The position numbers and the translations under genes were made by a program. Positions 8,758-21,581 of a stretch of 64,000 nt of DNA are shown piece by piece. This stretch comes from Actinomycetospora straminea (GTDB lineage Bacteria; Actinomycetota; Actinomycetes; Mycobacteriales; Pseudonocardiaceae), in the NCBI RefSeq assembly GCF_028737255.1, contig NZ_JAQZAN010000012.1, forward strand, positions 1-64,000, written 5' to 3'. The stretch's first letter is position 1, and every line of letters begins with the position of its first letter. The notes beneath the pieces were generated by a model. That model was not told the origin of the DNA. It saw only the letters and a program-made list of their open reading frames with translations, and searched no databases.

Positions 8758-8766
8758 AGGTAGGAG

Positions 8767-9372
8767 CTACTCCACCCGCGCCGGCGTCGGCGCCGCGGAG
8801 GCGTCGAGCTCCAGGCGCACGGCGGTCGGCAGGGCCGAGACGGCGAAGGCCTCGCGGGCGCGGGCGAGCACCCGCCCGTCGAGGTCCGCCCACACGTCGC
8901 GGACGTCGGTGCCCTCGACCAGCGTCAGCGCGATGCGCAGCGCGGGCTTCTGCGGGGTGCCGACGAGGCGCACGCGGGCCCGGCTGACGCCGTCGATGGT
9001 CTCGGCGTCGTGGCGCACGGCGTCGGCGACGGCCGCGTGCTCGACGACGAGCCGCTCGCCCGGGAGCTCGGAGAGCGCGACGTCCGGGCGTGGCTCGGGG
9101 CGCAGCGAGCGCACCACCCAGGCGATGCCGACGACGAAGAGCACCACGCCGACCCCGATCGCGATCCAGCGGGTCGCGGTCGCGTGGGTGCCGATCCAGG
9201 ACACGAGCAGCGGGTCGATGACCGGGCGCTGGGCCCGGAAGGTCCCGAACACCCCGTAGCTGACCAGCAGCGTGAGCACCGCGGCGGCGACGAGGACGAG
9301 ACCGAGCAGCGTGGTGAGGACGCGGTCGCGCCCGGCGGAGCGGGCGACGGCGCGCCGCGAGCGGCGGCTCAC
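8767..9372 (-). CDS. amaP: AmaP-like alkaline-shock response membrane anchor protein
   Basis: 201 residues with two N-terminal transmembrane segments: about residues 16-40 ('LLGLVLVAAAVLTLLVSYGV') and 60-80 ('WIAIGVGVVLFVVGIAWVV'). A soluble Asp23-like alpha/beta domain follows, with 'RARVRLVGTPQKPALRIALT'. In Firmicutes AmaP anchors Asp23 to the membrane, and the same topology beside Asp23 genes supports the name here. It is the last gene of the leftward envelope-stress run. Its GTG start overlaps the upstream stop by 4 bp. Confidence 0.8.
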   Translation of the reverse strand: MSRRSRRAVARSAGRDRVLTTLLGLVLVAAAVLTLLVSYGVFGTFRAQRPVIDPLLVSWIGTHATATRWIAIGVGVVLFVVGIAWVVRSLRPEPRPDVALSELPGERLVVEHAAVADAVRHDAETIDGVSRARVRLVGTPQKPALRIALTLVEGTDVRDVWADLDGRVLARAREAFAVSALPTAVRLELDASAAPTPARVE

Positions 9373-9902
9373 TTGACCCCCTTGGTGGTGGTGACCGACA
9401 CCGCGACGCGCGGGCGCCGGGCCAGCGGGAGGCGCAGCAGCGTCTCGTCGACGCGCTCGCGCAGCGACGCGCGGACCTCCTCGGCGGGGTCGAGGGTGGC
9501 GGCCTTGACGGTGATCTTCTTGGCGGACGCGACCACGGACGCGGAGACGACGTCGTCGTGGGAGCGGACGTCGTGGCCCACGGCCCGCGCGAGCGAGCGC
9601 GGCGACGTCGTCACGGTGACCTCGGGGACCGGGTCGGCGAGGTAGACGTCGTGGCGGCGGGCGACGAGCCCGAGCAGCAGCACGAACAGGCCGACGACGC
9701 CGACGACGATCGCCACGGCGCGCACCGAGCCGGACTGCCAGGTCAGGCCTTCGACGGCCGCCCGCCAGGAGGGCCACGGCACCACGAGGGGGCTCGCGGC
9801 CGGCGCCACCCACAGCGTCACGGTCTCGACGACGATGCCGAGCCCGACGACGGCGAGCAGGAGCGCGAAGAGCGGTGCGAGCACGCGCAGGAGCAGGCGC
9901 AC
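9369..9902 (-). CDS. DUF6286-like membrane protein of the Asp23 locus
   Basis: 177 residues. Two hydrophobic spans (about 4-32 and 62-84) flank a short extracytoplasmic loop with several Trp. A cytoplasmic C-terminal domain of about 85 residues is Val/Ala-rich, with 'KKITVKAATLDPAEEVRASL'. The topology copies AmaP, and the protein appears in comparable actinobacterial loci. The start is GTG 9902, 3 bp after the stop of the Asp23 gene at 9906. The biochemical role is unknown; a second membrane anchor for Asp23 proteins is the simplest guess. Confidence 0.7.
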   Translation of the reverse strand: MRLLLRVLAPLFALLLAVVGLGIVVETVTLWVAPAASPLVVPWPSWRAAVEGLTWQSGSVRAVAIVVGVVGLFVLLLGLVARRHDVYLADPVPEVTVTTSPRSLARAVGHDVRSHDDVVSASVVASAKKITVKAATLDPAEEVRASLRERVDETLLRLPLARRPRVAVSVTTTKGVK

Positions 9903-9905
9903 TTC

Positions 9906-10361
9906 TCACTCCGTCCGTGAGGCGGGGGTCCGGGGGGCCCGGAGGGCGGGGTCGGTCAGCGCGGACACGCCGATGTCGAGCGAGCGCACGCGGTAGGGGG
10001 TCAGGGCCTGCACGCGCTCGCGCACGTGGTCGCGCACGGCGGCGGCGCTGTCGGCGATCCGCGCCGGGTAGGCCAGCGGGACCTCCAGGCGCAGGTCGAC
10101 CTGCTCGCCGTAGCCCGAGACCTTGGCGCTGGTCCCGGACTCGCCGAGGTCCAGCCCGGCGAGGCGGCGCTGGGTGCGCACCGTGCCCGCGGTGTGGTCC
10201 GCGGCGTACTCCGCGATCTTGCGGACCACCGACAGCGCCACGTCGAGACGGCCGCGCTCGGCGGCGTCCTCCCGGGCGGGGTCGGTCCGCGGGGTGAGGG
10301 TGACCATCGACGGGGCCGGGGTGGGCGCGGTCTCGTCGGTGGCGTCGGTCGGGGTGCTCAT
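9906..10361 (-). CDS. Asp23/Gls24 family envelope stress response protein (second copy)
   Basis: 151 residues. After a variable 40-residue leader the Asp23 core runs from 'DVALSVVRKIAEYAADHT' through 'KVSGYGEQVDLRLEVPL' to 'DHVRERVQALTPYRVRSL'. Asp23 proteins form membrane-associated assemblies linked to cell-wall stress. ATG 10361 overlaps the stop of the small membrane protein gene upstream. Together with the gene at 11260 there are two full Asp23 paralogues and one short relative in one operon. Confidence 0.8.
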   Translation of the reverse strand: MSTPTDATDETAPTPAPSMVTLTPRTDPAREDAAERGRLDVALSVVRKIAEYAADHTAGTVRTQRRLAGLDLGESGTSAKVSGYGEQVDLRLEVPLAYPARIADSAAAVRDHVRERVQALTPYRVRSLDIGVSALTDPALRAPRTPASRTE

Positions 10362-10537
10362 CGGTCGCGGCCGCGCCCGACGAACTGGTTGACGTCGAGC
10401 TCGCCGTCGAGCACGCGGCCCACGACGAAGCCCAGGACACCGAGCACCAGGGCGATGAAGAAGCCCTGCAGACCGCCGGCGGCGGCCGCCACGCCCAGGA
10501 TGAGGCCGACGAACAGGCCGGCACGGGTGGCGCTCAT
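10358..10537 (-). CDS. small DUF2273-type membrane protein
   Basis: 59 residues. Almost the whole protein is two short hydrophobic helices ('GLFVGLILGVAAAAGG' and 'GFFIALVLGVLGFVVGRVL') with a Gly-rich turn, then a polar tail. This matches the small DUF2273 proteins that accompany Asp23/AmaP. I chose ATG 10537, five codons inside a longer frame, because GGAGGT sits just upstream. It overlaps the next Asp23 gene start by 4 bp. Confidence 0.75.
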   Translation of the reverse strand: MSATRAGLFVGLILGVAAAAGGLQGFFIALVLGVLGFVVGRVLDGELDVNQFVGRGRDR

Positions 10538-10589
10538 GACCACTACCTCCACGATGGATGTCGCCCCGCGGTGGGCGGGGCGGGGAGAG

Positions 10590-10877
10590 CTACAGCACGC
10601 GGGCGGACCCGCGGCGGGGGTCGTACCGCCGGGCCAGGCGGCGCCCGAGCCGCCCGAGCCGGGCCAGACGGCGGTCGCTCACGGCGACCACCGGCGCGTC
10701 GAGCCGGGGGTCGTCCGCGGCGGGCCACCGGCCGGCGGCGGCCGACGGGCGAGCCGCCCGGAGGGCCGCCAGGCCCTCGCGGAACGCGACCGGGTCGCCG
10801 CCGACGTCGGGGTGGTGGGTGCGGACGAACGCGCGCAGCGCGGCCCGCGCGTCGGTGCCGGTCGTCGGCCCGGTCAT
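10590..10877 (-). CDS. small J-domain-like protein in the Asp23 operon
   Basis: 95 residues. The N-terminal half has the hallmark of a J domain: a helix, the HPD tripeptide in 'FVRTHHPDVGGDPVAFREGL', and a following helix 'AALRAARPS'. J domains stimulate DnaK-type Hsp70 ATPases. Here the domain is minimal (about 45 residues) and is followed by an Arg-rich tail. Its start (ATG 10877) overlaps the upstream stop (ATGA), so it is coupled to the Asp23-like gene. Real DnaK partnership is inference; the protein could be a degenerate J-like fold. Confidence 0.6.
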   Translation of the reverse strand: MTGPTTGTDARAALRAFVRTHHPDVGGDPVAFREGLAALRAARPSAAAGRWPAADDPRLDAPVVAVSDRRLARLGRLGRRLARRYDPRRGSARVL

Positions 10878-11263
10878 TCGGGGAACTCCAGGTCGGTGAC
10901 GGTGACGTCGACGCGCCGGTTGCCCGACGCGGCGGCGACGATCCGGCGCAGCTCGGCGGCCGTCGCCCCGACCGGGGCGCCGAAGCGCAGGACGACCCCG
11001 ATCCGGTCGGGCTCGCCCGCGTCCCCGAGCACGATGCCGGGCAGCCGGCGCCCGGGCAGGTACGTCGCCAGCGTGCCGAACGGGCCGCCCGAGAGCGCCG
11101 CCACCGCGGGGTGGGCGAGCAGCGCCTCGGCGATCCGTTCGGGCAGCGGCCCGAGACCCGGGGCCTCCGGCGACCCCGGGCTCACGGCGGCCCCCGCCGG
11201 CCGGGCGTCGGCCGGCGCTGCGGCCGCTGCCGACGCTGCCGCGGCCGGGTCGGACGTGCTCAC
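10874..11263 (-). CDS. short Asp23-related protein
   Basis: 129 residues. The first about 45 are Ala/Pro-rich. The rest resembles an Asp23-like alpha/beta unit: 'ERIAEALLAHPAVAAL', 'LPGIVLGDAGEPDRIGVVLR' and 'NRRVDVTVTDLEFPE'. Similarity to Asp23 is by pattern (helix, exposed loop, 'V.V...DL' strand) and position, not strong motifs. The GTG start at 11263 overlaps the upstream Asp23 stop by 4 bp. No function is known. Confidence 0.65.
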   Translation of the reverse strand: MSTSDPAAAASAAAAAPADARPAGAAVSPGSPEAPGLGPLPERIAEALLAHPAVAALSGGPFGTLATYLPGRRLPGIVLGDAGEPDRIGVVLRFGAPVGATAAELRRIVAAASGNRRVDVTVTDLEFPE

Positions 11264-11763
11264 TCGACGCGCGTCGTCGGCTGGGTCGACGGCTGCTCGT
11301 CGTCGCCGGTGTCGTCGCCCGGCATGTGGATGTCGTTGACGGCGATGTTGACCTCGATGACCTCGAGGCCGGTCATCTGCTCGACGGCGGCGATGACGTT
11401 GCGGCGGACCGCGCGGGCCAGCTCGACGATCCCGGCGCCGTACTCCACGACGATGTCGAGGTCGATGGCGGCCTGCTTCTCGCCGACCTCGACCTGGACG
11501 CCGGCGGCCTGCGAGGTGCCGCTGCCGCCGGGGATGCGCTCGCGGATCGCGCCGAAGGCGCGCGAGACGCCGCCGCCCATCGAGTACACGCCCGAGACGT
11601 CGCGGGCGGCGATGCCGGCGATCTTCTGCACCACGCCCGAGGCGATGGTGGTCTTGCCCTGCCCCGTGTCGTCGGCGAGGCGGGCCGGGGTGGCACCCCC
11701 GGTCCGACCGCTCGACACGGCTGCGGCCTCGGAGCCGGTGGCGGTGCTGGGGCTCTGCGTCAT
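11260..11763 (-). CDS. Asp23/Gls24 family envelope stress response protein (first copy)
   Basis: 167 residues with a textbook Asp23 domain: 'ASGVVQKIAGIAARDVSGVY', 'GVQVEVGEKQAAIDLDIVVE' and 'MTGLEVIEVNIAVNDIHMP'. The N-terminal 45 residues are polar and Ser/Thr/Gly-rich. ATG 11763 is preceded by AGGGAGCG. The longer frame from 11868 lacks conserved sequence. It heads a seven-gene block (11763 down to 8767) whose members overlap or nearly abut. A 150-bp gap to the reductase upstream may contain its own promoter; a GGGTAC hexamer occurs there (11834-11839, minus strand) but without a convincing -35. Confidence 0.88.
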   Translation of the reverse strand: MTQSPSTATGSEAAAVSSGRTGGATPARLADDTGQGKTTIASGVVQKIAGIAARDVSGVYSMGGGVSRAFGAIRERIPGGSGTSQAAGVQVEVGEKQAAIDLDIVVEYGAGIVELARAVRRNVIAAVEQMTGLEVIEVNIAVNDIHMPGDDTGDDEQPSTQPTTRVE

Positions 11764-11913
11764 GATGGGGCGCTCCCTGTGCGCTCGCGGTGTCAGCGAT
11801 GCTTCTGCCCGGGTCGGCCCGGTTGCCGACTCGGTACCCGTGGGACACGCACGCCGCCGATTCGTCATGCGGCGTCACCCGAAAAGACCACGTTCGTGAC
11901 GCAGGTCTCCCGT

Positions 11914-12675
11914 TCAGCCCAACCGGTACCGCAGGAGCAGCCCGTCGTCGTGGGCGACGACGCCGGCCAGCCGCAGCGCGCGGGGCGGGTCGAGGGCGGG
12001 GCCGGTGACGATGCGCTCGGCGCCGCCGCCGGCCAGCTGCGGGGCGACGGAGAGGCAGAGCTCGTCGACCCGCCCGGCGGCGAGCAGCGAGCCGAACAGG
12101 GCCGGGCCGCCCTCGCAGAGCACGCGGTGCAGGCCGCGCGCGGCGAGGGCGTCGACGACGGCGTCGGGGTCGGTGGCGCCCGGGTCGTCGCCGCTGACCG
12201 GGACCACCTCGGCGACCCCGCCCAGCTCGTCGCGGACCCGCGGCGCGTGCACCGCGGCGGTGAGCACGAGCGGCGCCACCGTGGTGTCGGTGAACAGCGC
12301 CGCGGAGGGGTCGAGGTCGCCGCGGGTGCTGACGACCGCGATCGGGGGCACCGGCGCCTGCCCGCGGGCGACCCGGCGCTCGCGCAGCGCGGGGTTCGTC
12401 CGCGCGCCCCGGTAGCCCTCGGCGCGCACCGTCCCGGACCCGGCGAGCACGACGTCGGCGAGCTCGCGCAGCAGCCCGAAGACCTCCCCGTCCCCGGGCG
12501 CCTGCAGGCCACCGGAGACCCCGCCGACCGCGACCGCCCCGTCGGCGCTCGCCACGAAGTTGGCGCGCACCCACGGCCGGTCGCGCCGGGCGAGGTCGGC
12601 GGGGTAGGCGTAGACCTCGGCCAGGGCGGCGCGGTCGAGCTCGCCGTCGCGGCCGTCGGGCCAGACCAGCCTCAC
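11914..12675 (-). CDS. RibD C-terminal-domain (pyrimidine reductase family) protein
   Basis: 253 residues of the RibD_C/DHFR-like reductase fold: 'RANFVASADGAVAVGG' at the N-terminus, 'LADVVLAGSGTVRAEGY', then 'HRVLCEGGPALFGSLLAAGR' and 'DELCLSVAPQLAGGG'. These reductases bind NADPH. In riboflavin synthesis the family reduces the ribosyl side chain, but no deaminase domain or other rib gene is present, so the substrate is open. The GTG start at 12675 overlaps the DUF3072 stop by 4 bp, coupling it to that gene. Confidence 0.85.
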   Translation of the reverse strand: MRLVWPDGRDGELDRAALAEVYAYPADLARRDRPWVRANFVASADGAVAVGGVSGGLQAPGDGEVFGLLRELADVVLAGSGTVRAEGYRGARTNPALRERRVARGQAPVPPIAVVSTRGDLDPSAALFTDTTVAPLVLTAAVHAPRVRDELGGVAEVVPVSGDDPGATDPDAVVDALAARGLHRVLCEGGPALFGSLLAAGRVDELCLSVAPQLAGGGAERIVTGPALDPPRALRLAGVVAHDDGLLLRYRLG

Positions 12676-13127
12676 CGGCTCGTCTTCTGCCGCAGCTCGT
12701 CGATCGCCCGCGACGCCTGCGACTTGTTCAGCCCGGTCGGCGGCTCCTCGCCCGCCTGCTGCGCGAGCGTCTCGAGGTAGCTCGCCTGCGGGCCGGTCAT
12801 CGGCTCGTCACCGGTCACCCACTCGGTGGTCGGCCGCTCCTGGCGGGACAGGTCGGGGGAGCCGCCGTCATCACCGTCGTCCCCGGACCCGGCGGGCGTC
12901 ACCGCGCCCTGCAGCCGCTCGATCTCGTCGGAGGCCTGCGCCTTGGTGAGCCCGGTCGGCGGCTCCTCGCCCGCCTGGTGGGCGAGGGTCTCGAGGTAGC
13001 TGGCCTGCGGGCCGGTCATCGGCTCGTCGCCGGTCACCCAGTTGCTGTTGTCCTTCTCGGCGGACGACCCGGCGGGGGTGTCGCCGGTGGTCTTCACCTC
13101 GTGCGGGTCGGGGGTCGTGTCGCTCAC
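12672..13127 (-). CDS. tandem DUF3072 protein
   Basis: 151 residues made of two near-identical DUF3072 repeats of about 45 residues, at roughly 29-73 and 102-146. Each contains 'WVTGDEPMTGPQASYLETLA', 'QAGEEPPTGL' and a basic 'K.QAS..I..L' helix. An acidic linker joins them. DUF3072 proteins are small, usually have a single copy of the domain, and have no known function. GTG 13127 is chosen because GAGGAG lies at the right distance; the frame from 13220 has no support. A SigB/SigF-like promoter candidate lies 57-82 bp upstream. Confidence 0.8.
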   Translation of the reverse strand: MSDTTPDPHEVKTTGDTPAGSSAEKDNSNWVTGDEPMTGPQASYLETLAHQAGEEPPTGLTKAQASDEIERLQGAVTPAGSGDDGDDGGSPDLSRQERPTTEWVTGDEPMTGPQASYLETLAQQAGEEPPTGLNKSQASRAIDELRQKTSR

Positions 13128-13183
13128 GGGGTGCTCCTCGGTGAACAGTGGGGAGTGGATCGAACAGGCGTTCGAGGGCGCGG

Positions 13184-13209
13184 GTACCCCCTGCCGGCCG
13201 GGGGACACC
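13184..13209 (-). promoter_or_regulatory. candidate SigB/SigF-type promoter
   Basis: On the minus strand GGTGTC (13209-13204) is followed after 14 nt by GGGTAC (13189-13184). This fits the actinobacterial general-stress sigma (SigB/SigF) pattern of a G-T-rich -35 and GGGTA(C/T) -10 with 14-16 nt spacing. It lies 57 bp before the DUF3072 start. The motif match is seen; activity is inferred. Confidence 0.45.
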
Positions 13210-13679
13210 TCCGCGGACACCCGATCGGTGGGCTACCCCGCGGTAGGACTAGGGCCTGCACTCTGGTCACACGGTGTGTCGTCGGTCAGACTGAGCGGCG
13301 TGTCGGGATCGGTCATGAGCAATCCTCGCTCGTCAGGCGGGGTCGCGGTCAGGTCGGTGGCCGGGCTGCCCCGCCGCGACCCCTACGGCGATCGGCGGGG
13401 GTCCGACAGACCCGCGCGCCGCTGACCGGCCCCGGAGCCCCGATCCAGGGGTTGCCGGGTTATGGCGATCAGCACTCTTTCGCCGGCGTCGGGGCGGTGC
13501 GCGGCGACGGCCGCGGAGGTTAACGTCGCATTGCCCCTCCGGTCGTCCACCACGGACACACGACCGGTGCGCCGGGGCCTGCCCGGGATCGAGCGCCGCC
13601 GCGCTCCCCGGTCCCCAACGACCACCACCGCCGGGACCCCGGCGACCACCACCTGCACGGACGACGATCGGAGGCGCAC
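13210..13679. other. intergenic region upstream of gltB
   Basis: No gene is supported in these 470 bp between the divergent DUF3072 and gltB genes. The frames crossing it are shadows. It must carry the gltB promoter, but I saw no convincing -35/-10 pair. A TAACGT that could be a -10 lies near 13520 without a matching -35. There is a GGAGG ribosome site just before the gltB GTG. Confidence 0.5.
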
Positions 13680-18273
<4,594 letters not shown>

Positions 18274-18281
<8 letters not shown>

Positions 18282-19737
18282 CCCCCGGGGATTCATGACC
18301 ACCGGCCGGGAGCTCCCGCGCCGCCGGCCGGTCGACATCCGCATCAAGGACTGGCACGAGGTCTACGAGGAGCTCAACCCGGCCACGCTGCGCAAGCAGG
18401 CGGGTCGCTGCATGGACTGCGGCATCCCGTTCTGCCACCAGGGCTGCCCGCTCGGGAACATGATCCCCGAGTGGAACGACCTGGTCTGGCGCGACGACTG
18501 GGCCGAGGCCATCGAGCGCCTGCACGCGACCAACAACTTCCCGGAGTTCACCGGGACGCTGTGCCCCGCGCCGTGCGAGGCCGCGTGCGTGCTCGGGATC
18601 AACTCCGACCCCGTGACGATCAAGCAGGTCGAGATCGAGATCATCGACCGGGCCTGGGACGAGGGCTTCGTGCGCCCCGTGCTGCCCGAGTCGAGGACCG
18701 GGAAGTCGGTCGCCGTCGTGGGCTCCGGGCCGGCGGGGCTCGCCGCCGCCCAGCAGCTCACGCGCGCCGGGCACGACGTCACCGTCTACGAGCGCGCCGA
18801 CCGCATCGGCGGGCTCCTGCGCTACGGCATCCCTGAGTTCAAGATGGAGAAGAAGCGCCTCGACCGTCGCCTCGAGCAGATGGTGGCCGAGGGGACGCGC
18901 TTCCTCGCGGGCGTCGAGGTCGGCGGCCCCGCCGAGACCGACCTGACCGTCGAGAAACTGCGCGCCGACAACGACGCCGTGGTGCTCGCGGTCGGCGCCA
19001 CGGCGTGGCGGGACCTGCCCATCACCGGCCGTGAGCTGCACGGGATCCACCAGGCGATGGAGTACCTGCCGCCGTCGAACAAGGTCCAGCAGGGCGACTA
19101 CGAGCGCTCGTTCATCGACGCGGAGGGCAAGGACGTCGTCGTCATCGGCGGCGGCGACACCGGCGCGGACTGCGTCGGGACCGCCCACCGCCAGGGCGCG
19201 CGCTCGGTGACCCAGCTCGAGATCATGCCGGTCCCGCCGTCGGAGCGGCCCGCCACCAACCCGTGGCCGACCTACCCGATGATCTTCCGGATCTCCTCGG
19301 CGCACGAGGAGGGCGGCGAGCGTCTGTTCTCGGTCAACACCGAGGAGTTCCTGGGCGACGAGGACGGGAACCTGCGCGCGCTGCGCCTCGTCGACGTCGA
19401 GCGCGTCGACGGGAAGTTCGCGCCGGTCGAGGGCAGCGAGCGGGAGATCCCCGCCCAGCTGGTCTTCCTCGCCATGGGCTTCCTCGGGCCCCAGAAGGAG
19501 GGGCTGCTCGACAGCCTCGGTGTCGACTACGACGAGCGCGGCAACGTCCGCCGCGACGGCGACTACCAGACCTCGGTGCCCGGCGTCTTCGCCACCGGCG
19601 ACGCCGGGCGCGGCCAGTCGCTCATCGTCTGGGCCATCGCCGAGGGCCGCTCCGCCGCCGCGGGCGTGGACCGGCACCTCACCGGCCGCGACGTCCTGCC
19701 GCGCCCGATCAACCCGACCGACCGGGCGATGGCCTGA
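18274..19737 (+). CDS. gltD: glutamate synthase (NADPH) small subunit
   Basis: 487 residues. N-terminal 4Fe-4S cysteine clusters occur in '[17 protein letters not shown]' and '[13 protein letters not shown]'. The FAD-binding motif is in '[17 protein letters not shown]', the NADPH-binding motif in '[16 protein letters not shown]', and the C-terminal FAD segment '[19 protein letters not shown]' is present. It passes NADPH electrons to GltB. The GTG start at 18274 lies inside the 3' end of gltB, so the two are coupled. A perfect hairpin follows the stop by 18 bp. Confidence 0.97.
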
Positions 19738-19755
19738 GGGCACCGGTCCGGGACG

Positions 19756-19804
19756 AACGAACGGCGCCTTCGCTGCTTGCGGAGCAGCGAAGGCGCCGTT
19801 CGTT
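19756..19804. terminator. 22-bp perfect hairpin after gltD
   Basis: Two 22-nt perfectly complementary arms (19756-19777 and 19783-19804) enclose the loop TGCGG. The right arm runs into a short T-run on the + strand (GTTCGTTTC). It sits between gltD and the convergent esterase gene, so it probably terminates gltBD and may act in both directions. The arm is unusually long for a simple terminator. Confidence 0.75.
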
Positions 19805-19925
19805 TCTCGGGGGTCTGCGCAGATGGGCGCGCCTGCACCCGCACGGGCGAGCGGGCGACGTCGCAGCGGACGCGCTGTTCGCTGCTTCTACGCGCGCGAA
19901 ATCCCCGTTCGCCGGGGGGGAGGGT

Positions 19926-20717
19926 TCAGGCGACGAGGGACAGGGCCGGGATTGCCGGGACGGGGCGGGCGGGGAGGACGACGCGCGCCGAGGTGCGGGC
20001 CGAACGACGGCTCGTGTGTCGGGCGAGCGCCGCGGTGCGGGCGATGACGTCCGCGTCGCGCAGCAGCCCGCAGTGCCCGACGCCGTCGACGACGACCGCC
20101 TCGGCGGCCTCGGGCGTCGCGCTCTCGACCGCCACGATGGTGTCGGCGCGCGAGGCGACCGCGGTCCAGGGCGCGCGCGGACGCGGCGCGGCGGCGAGGG
20201 CCTGCAGGGCGGGGGAGCCGACGCGCAGGTCGCGCACCGCGCCGACCGGGAAGAGGCGCGCCCACCGGGTGCCGCGCAGCGGGGCGGCGACCGTGACGAC
20301 GCGGCTCACCAGCCCGTCGAGGCGCGGCAGGCTCGAGGCCACGACCACGCCGCCCAGGCTGTGCCCGACCAGCGTCACCGACCGGGCGCCGCTGCGGCGC
20401 GCCAGGTCGGTGACCTCGTCGGCGAGCTGCTCGCCCAGCTCGCCGACGCGCGTGGTCCAGGAGTAGCGGTGGGTGACGACGGCGACGCCCGGCCCACCCA
20501 GCGCGGGGAGCATCGCGTCGAAGCAGCCCGGGCCGGCGCCGAAGCCGTGCACCAGCACGACAAGCGACCGGGCGCCGGCGACGGGTGTCGCCGGTCGCTC
20601 GGGGCGCGGGCGCCCGGCAGGGACCGTGACCAGCAGCAGCGTGACCAGCACCGCCGCGACGACGCGCAGGGCGGCGCGCAGCTCGAGGAGGTGGCGGCGC
20701 ACCGACGTCGTGACCAC
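19926..20717 (-). CDS. membrane-anchored or secreted alpha/beta-hydrolase (lipase/PGAP1-like)
   Basis: 263 residues. A hydrophobic segment at about 15-33 ('ALRVVAAVLVTLLLVTVP') after several Arg acts as a signal or anchor. The hydrolase domain has the oxyanion motif 'VLVHGFGAGPGCF', the nucleophile elbow in 'VTLVGHSLGGVVVASSL' and a final histidine segment 'DGVGHCGLLRD'. This is a single-domain esterase/lipase of triacylglycerol-lipase type. GTG 20717 has GGAGG six bases upstream. It stands alone, facing away from the GNAT gene and converging on gltD. Confidence 0.82.
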   Translation of the reverse strand: MVTTSVRRHLLELRAALRVVAAVLVTLLLVTVPAGRPRPERPATPVAGARSLVVLVHGFGAGPGCFDAMLPALGGPGVAVVTHRYSWTTRVGELGEQLADEVTDLARRSGARSVTLVGHSLGGVVVASSLPRLDGLVSRVVTVAAPLRGTRWARLFPVGAVRDLRVGSPALQALAAAPRPRAPWTAVASRADTIVAVESATPEAAEAVVVDGVGHCGLLRDADVIARTAALARHTSRRSARTSARVVLPARPVPAIPALSLVA

Positions 20718-20864
20718 GACCCACCTCCGCTGACCCGGGCCCGGGTCCCTCACCCGGTGTGTGCCTCGCGCCCGAGCCTGCTCGATGTGACGCACCGTGT
20801 CGGGTGGGCAGGCACCTCGACCGGGTAGGGTGCGCCCCCGCCACTCGCCGGGAGGAGCCAGGAC

Positions 20865-21578
20865 ATGGACGTCCAGGGCATCGGAGCCACGGCGGCGAGG
20901 TACGCCCGCGCCGCGCGCTACACCGTCACGTCGGGGACCTACAGGGACACCGCGAAGCGGATACGACGGCGGGCGTCGTCGACGACGGCCGCGTACGGGC
21001 TCGCGCGGGACCTGTCGGTGCCCCACGAGACACCGGTGGCCAAGATCCCGATCTCCGTCCGTCCGCTCACGGACGCCGACGTCCCCCGGATCCTCGACGA
21101 GCACGCCGAGGTCGACGACGCGGAGCGCTGGGAGCGCCACACGCGCGTCCGGCTGCTCGAGCGCGGGATCGGGACGCCGTATGTGGCCGTCGACCCCGAC
21201 GACGACCCGTGCTACGTGCAGTGGCTGTTCGGGTCGGGCGAGAACGACGCGATCCGCGACTTCTTCCACGGCATCTTCCCCGAGCTCCGCGCCGACGAGG
21301 CGCTGCTCGAGGGCGCGTTCACACCCACGCGCCACCAGGGCCGCCGGATCATGAGCGCGGGCATGTCGATGATCGCGGAGAAGGCGGCGGACCTCGGCGC
21401 CCGCCGCGTCCTCACGTTCGTCGGGGTCGACAACATCGCGAGCCTCAAGGGCTGCGAGCGAGCGGGATTCCTGCCCGCGATCCACCGGTGCGAGACGCGC
21501 CGGTTCGGTCGACTGCGCGTCGACTTCCGCACGATGGGCGCCGACGAGGTCGAGCAGGCCCGGGTCCTGAAGCCCTGA
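20865..21578 (+). CDS. GNAT family N-acetyltransferase
   Basis: 237 residues. About 62 N-terminal residues are Ala/Arg-rich without a recognised domain, then a GNAT fold begins at 'ISVRPLTDADVPRILDEH'. The acetyl-CoA region is around 'TRHQGRRIMSAGMSMIAEKA' and the C-terminal 'NIASLKGCERAGFLPAI' is typical of the fold. ATG 20865 follows GGGAGGAG. The substrate is unknown. It converges tightly (3 bp) on the small gene at 21582. Confidence 0.8.
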   Translation: MDVQGIGATAARYARAARYTVTSGTYRDTAKRIRRRASSTTAAYGLARDLSVPHETPVAKIPISVRPLTDADVPRILDEHAEVDDAERWERHTRVRLLERGIGTPYVAVDPDDDPCYVQWLFGSGENDAIRDFFHGIFPELRADEALLEGAFTPTRHQGRRIMSAGMSMIAEKAADLGARRVLTFVGVDNIASLKGCERAGFLPAIHRCETRRFGRLRVDFRTMGADEVEQARVLKP

Positions 21579-21581
21579 GCG

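Noticed and set aside
20786-20799. The 14-mer TGTGACGCACCGTG, also at 48552-48565, as a shared regulatory motif
   Set aside because: A single 14-nt match is expected by chance in 64 kb of biased sequence, and it lies at different distances from unrelated genes.
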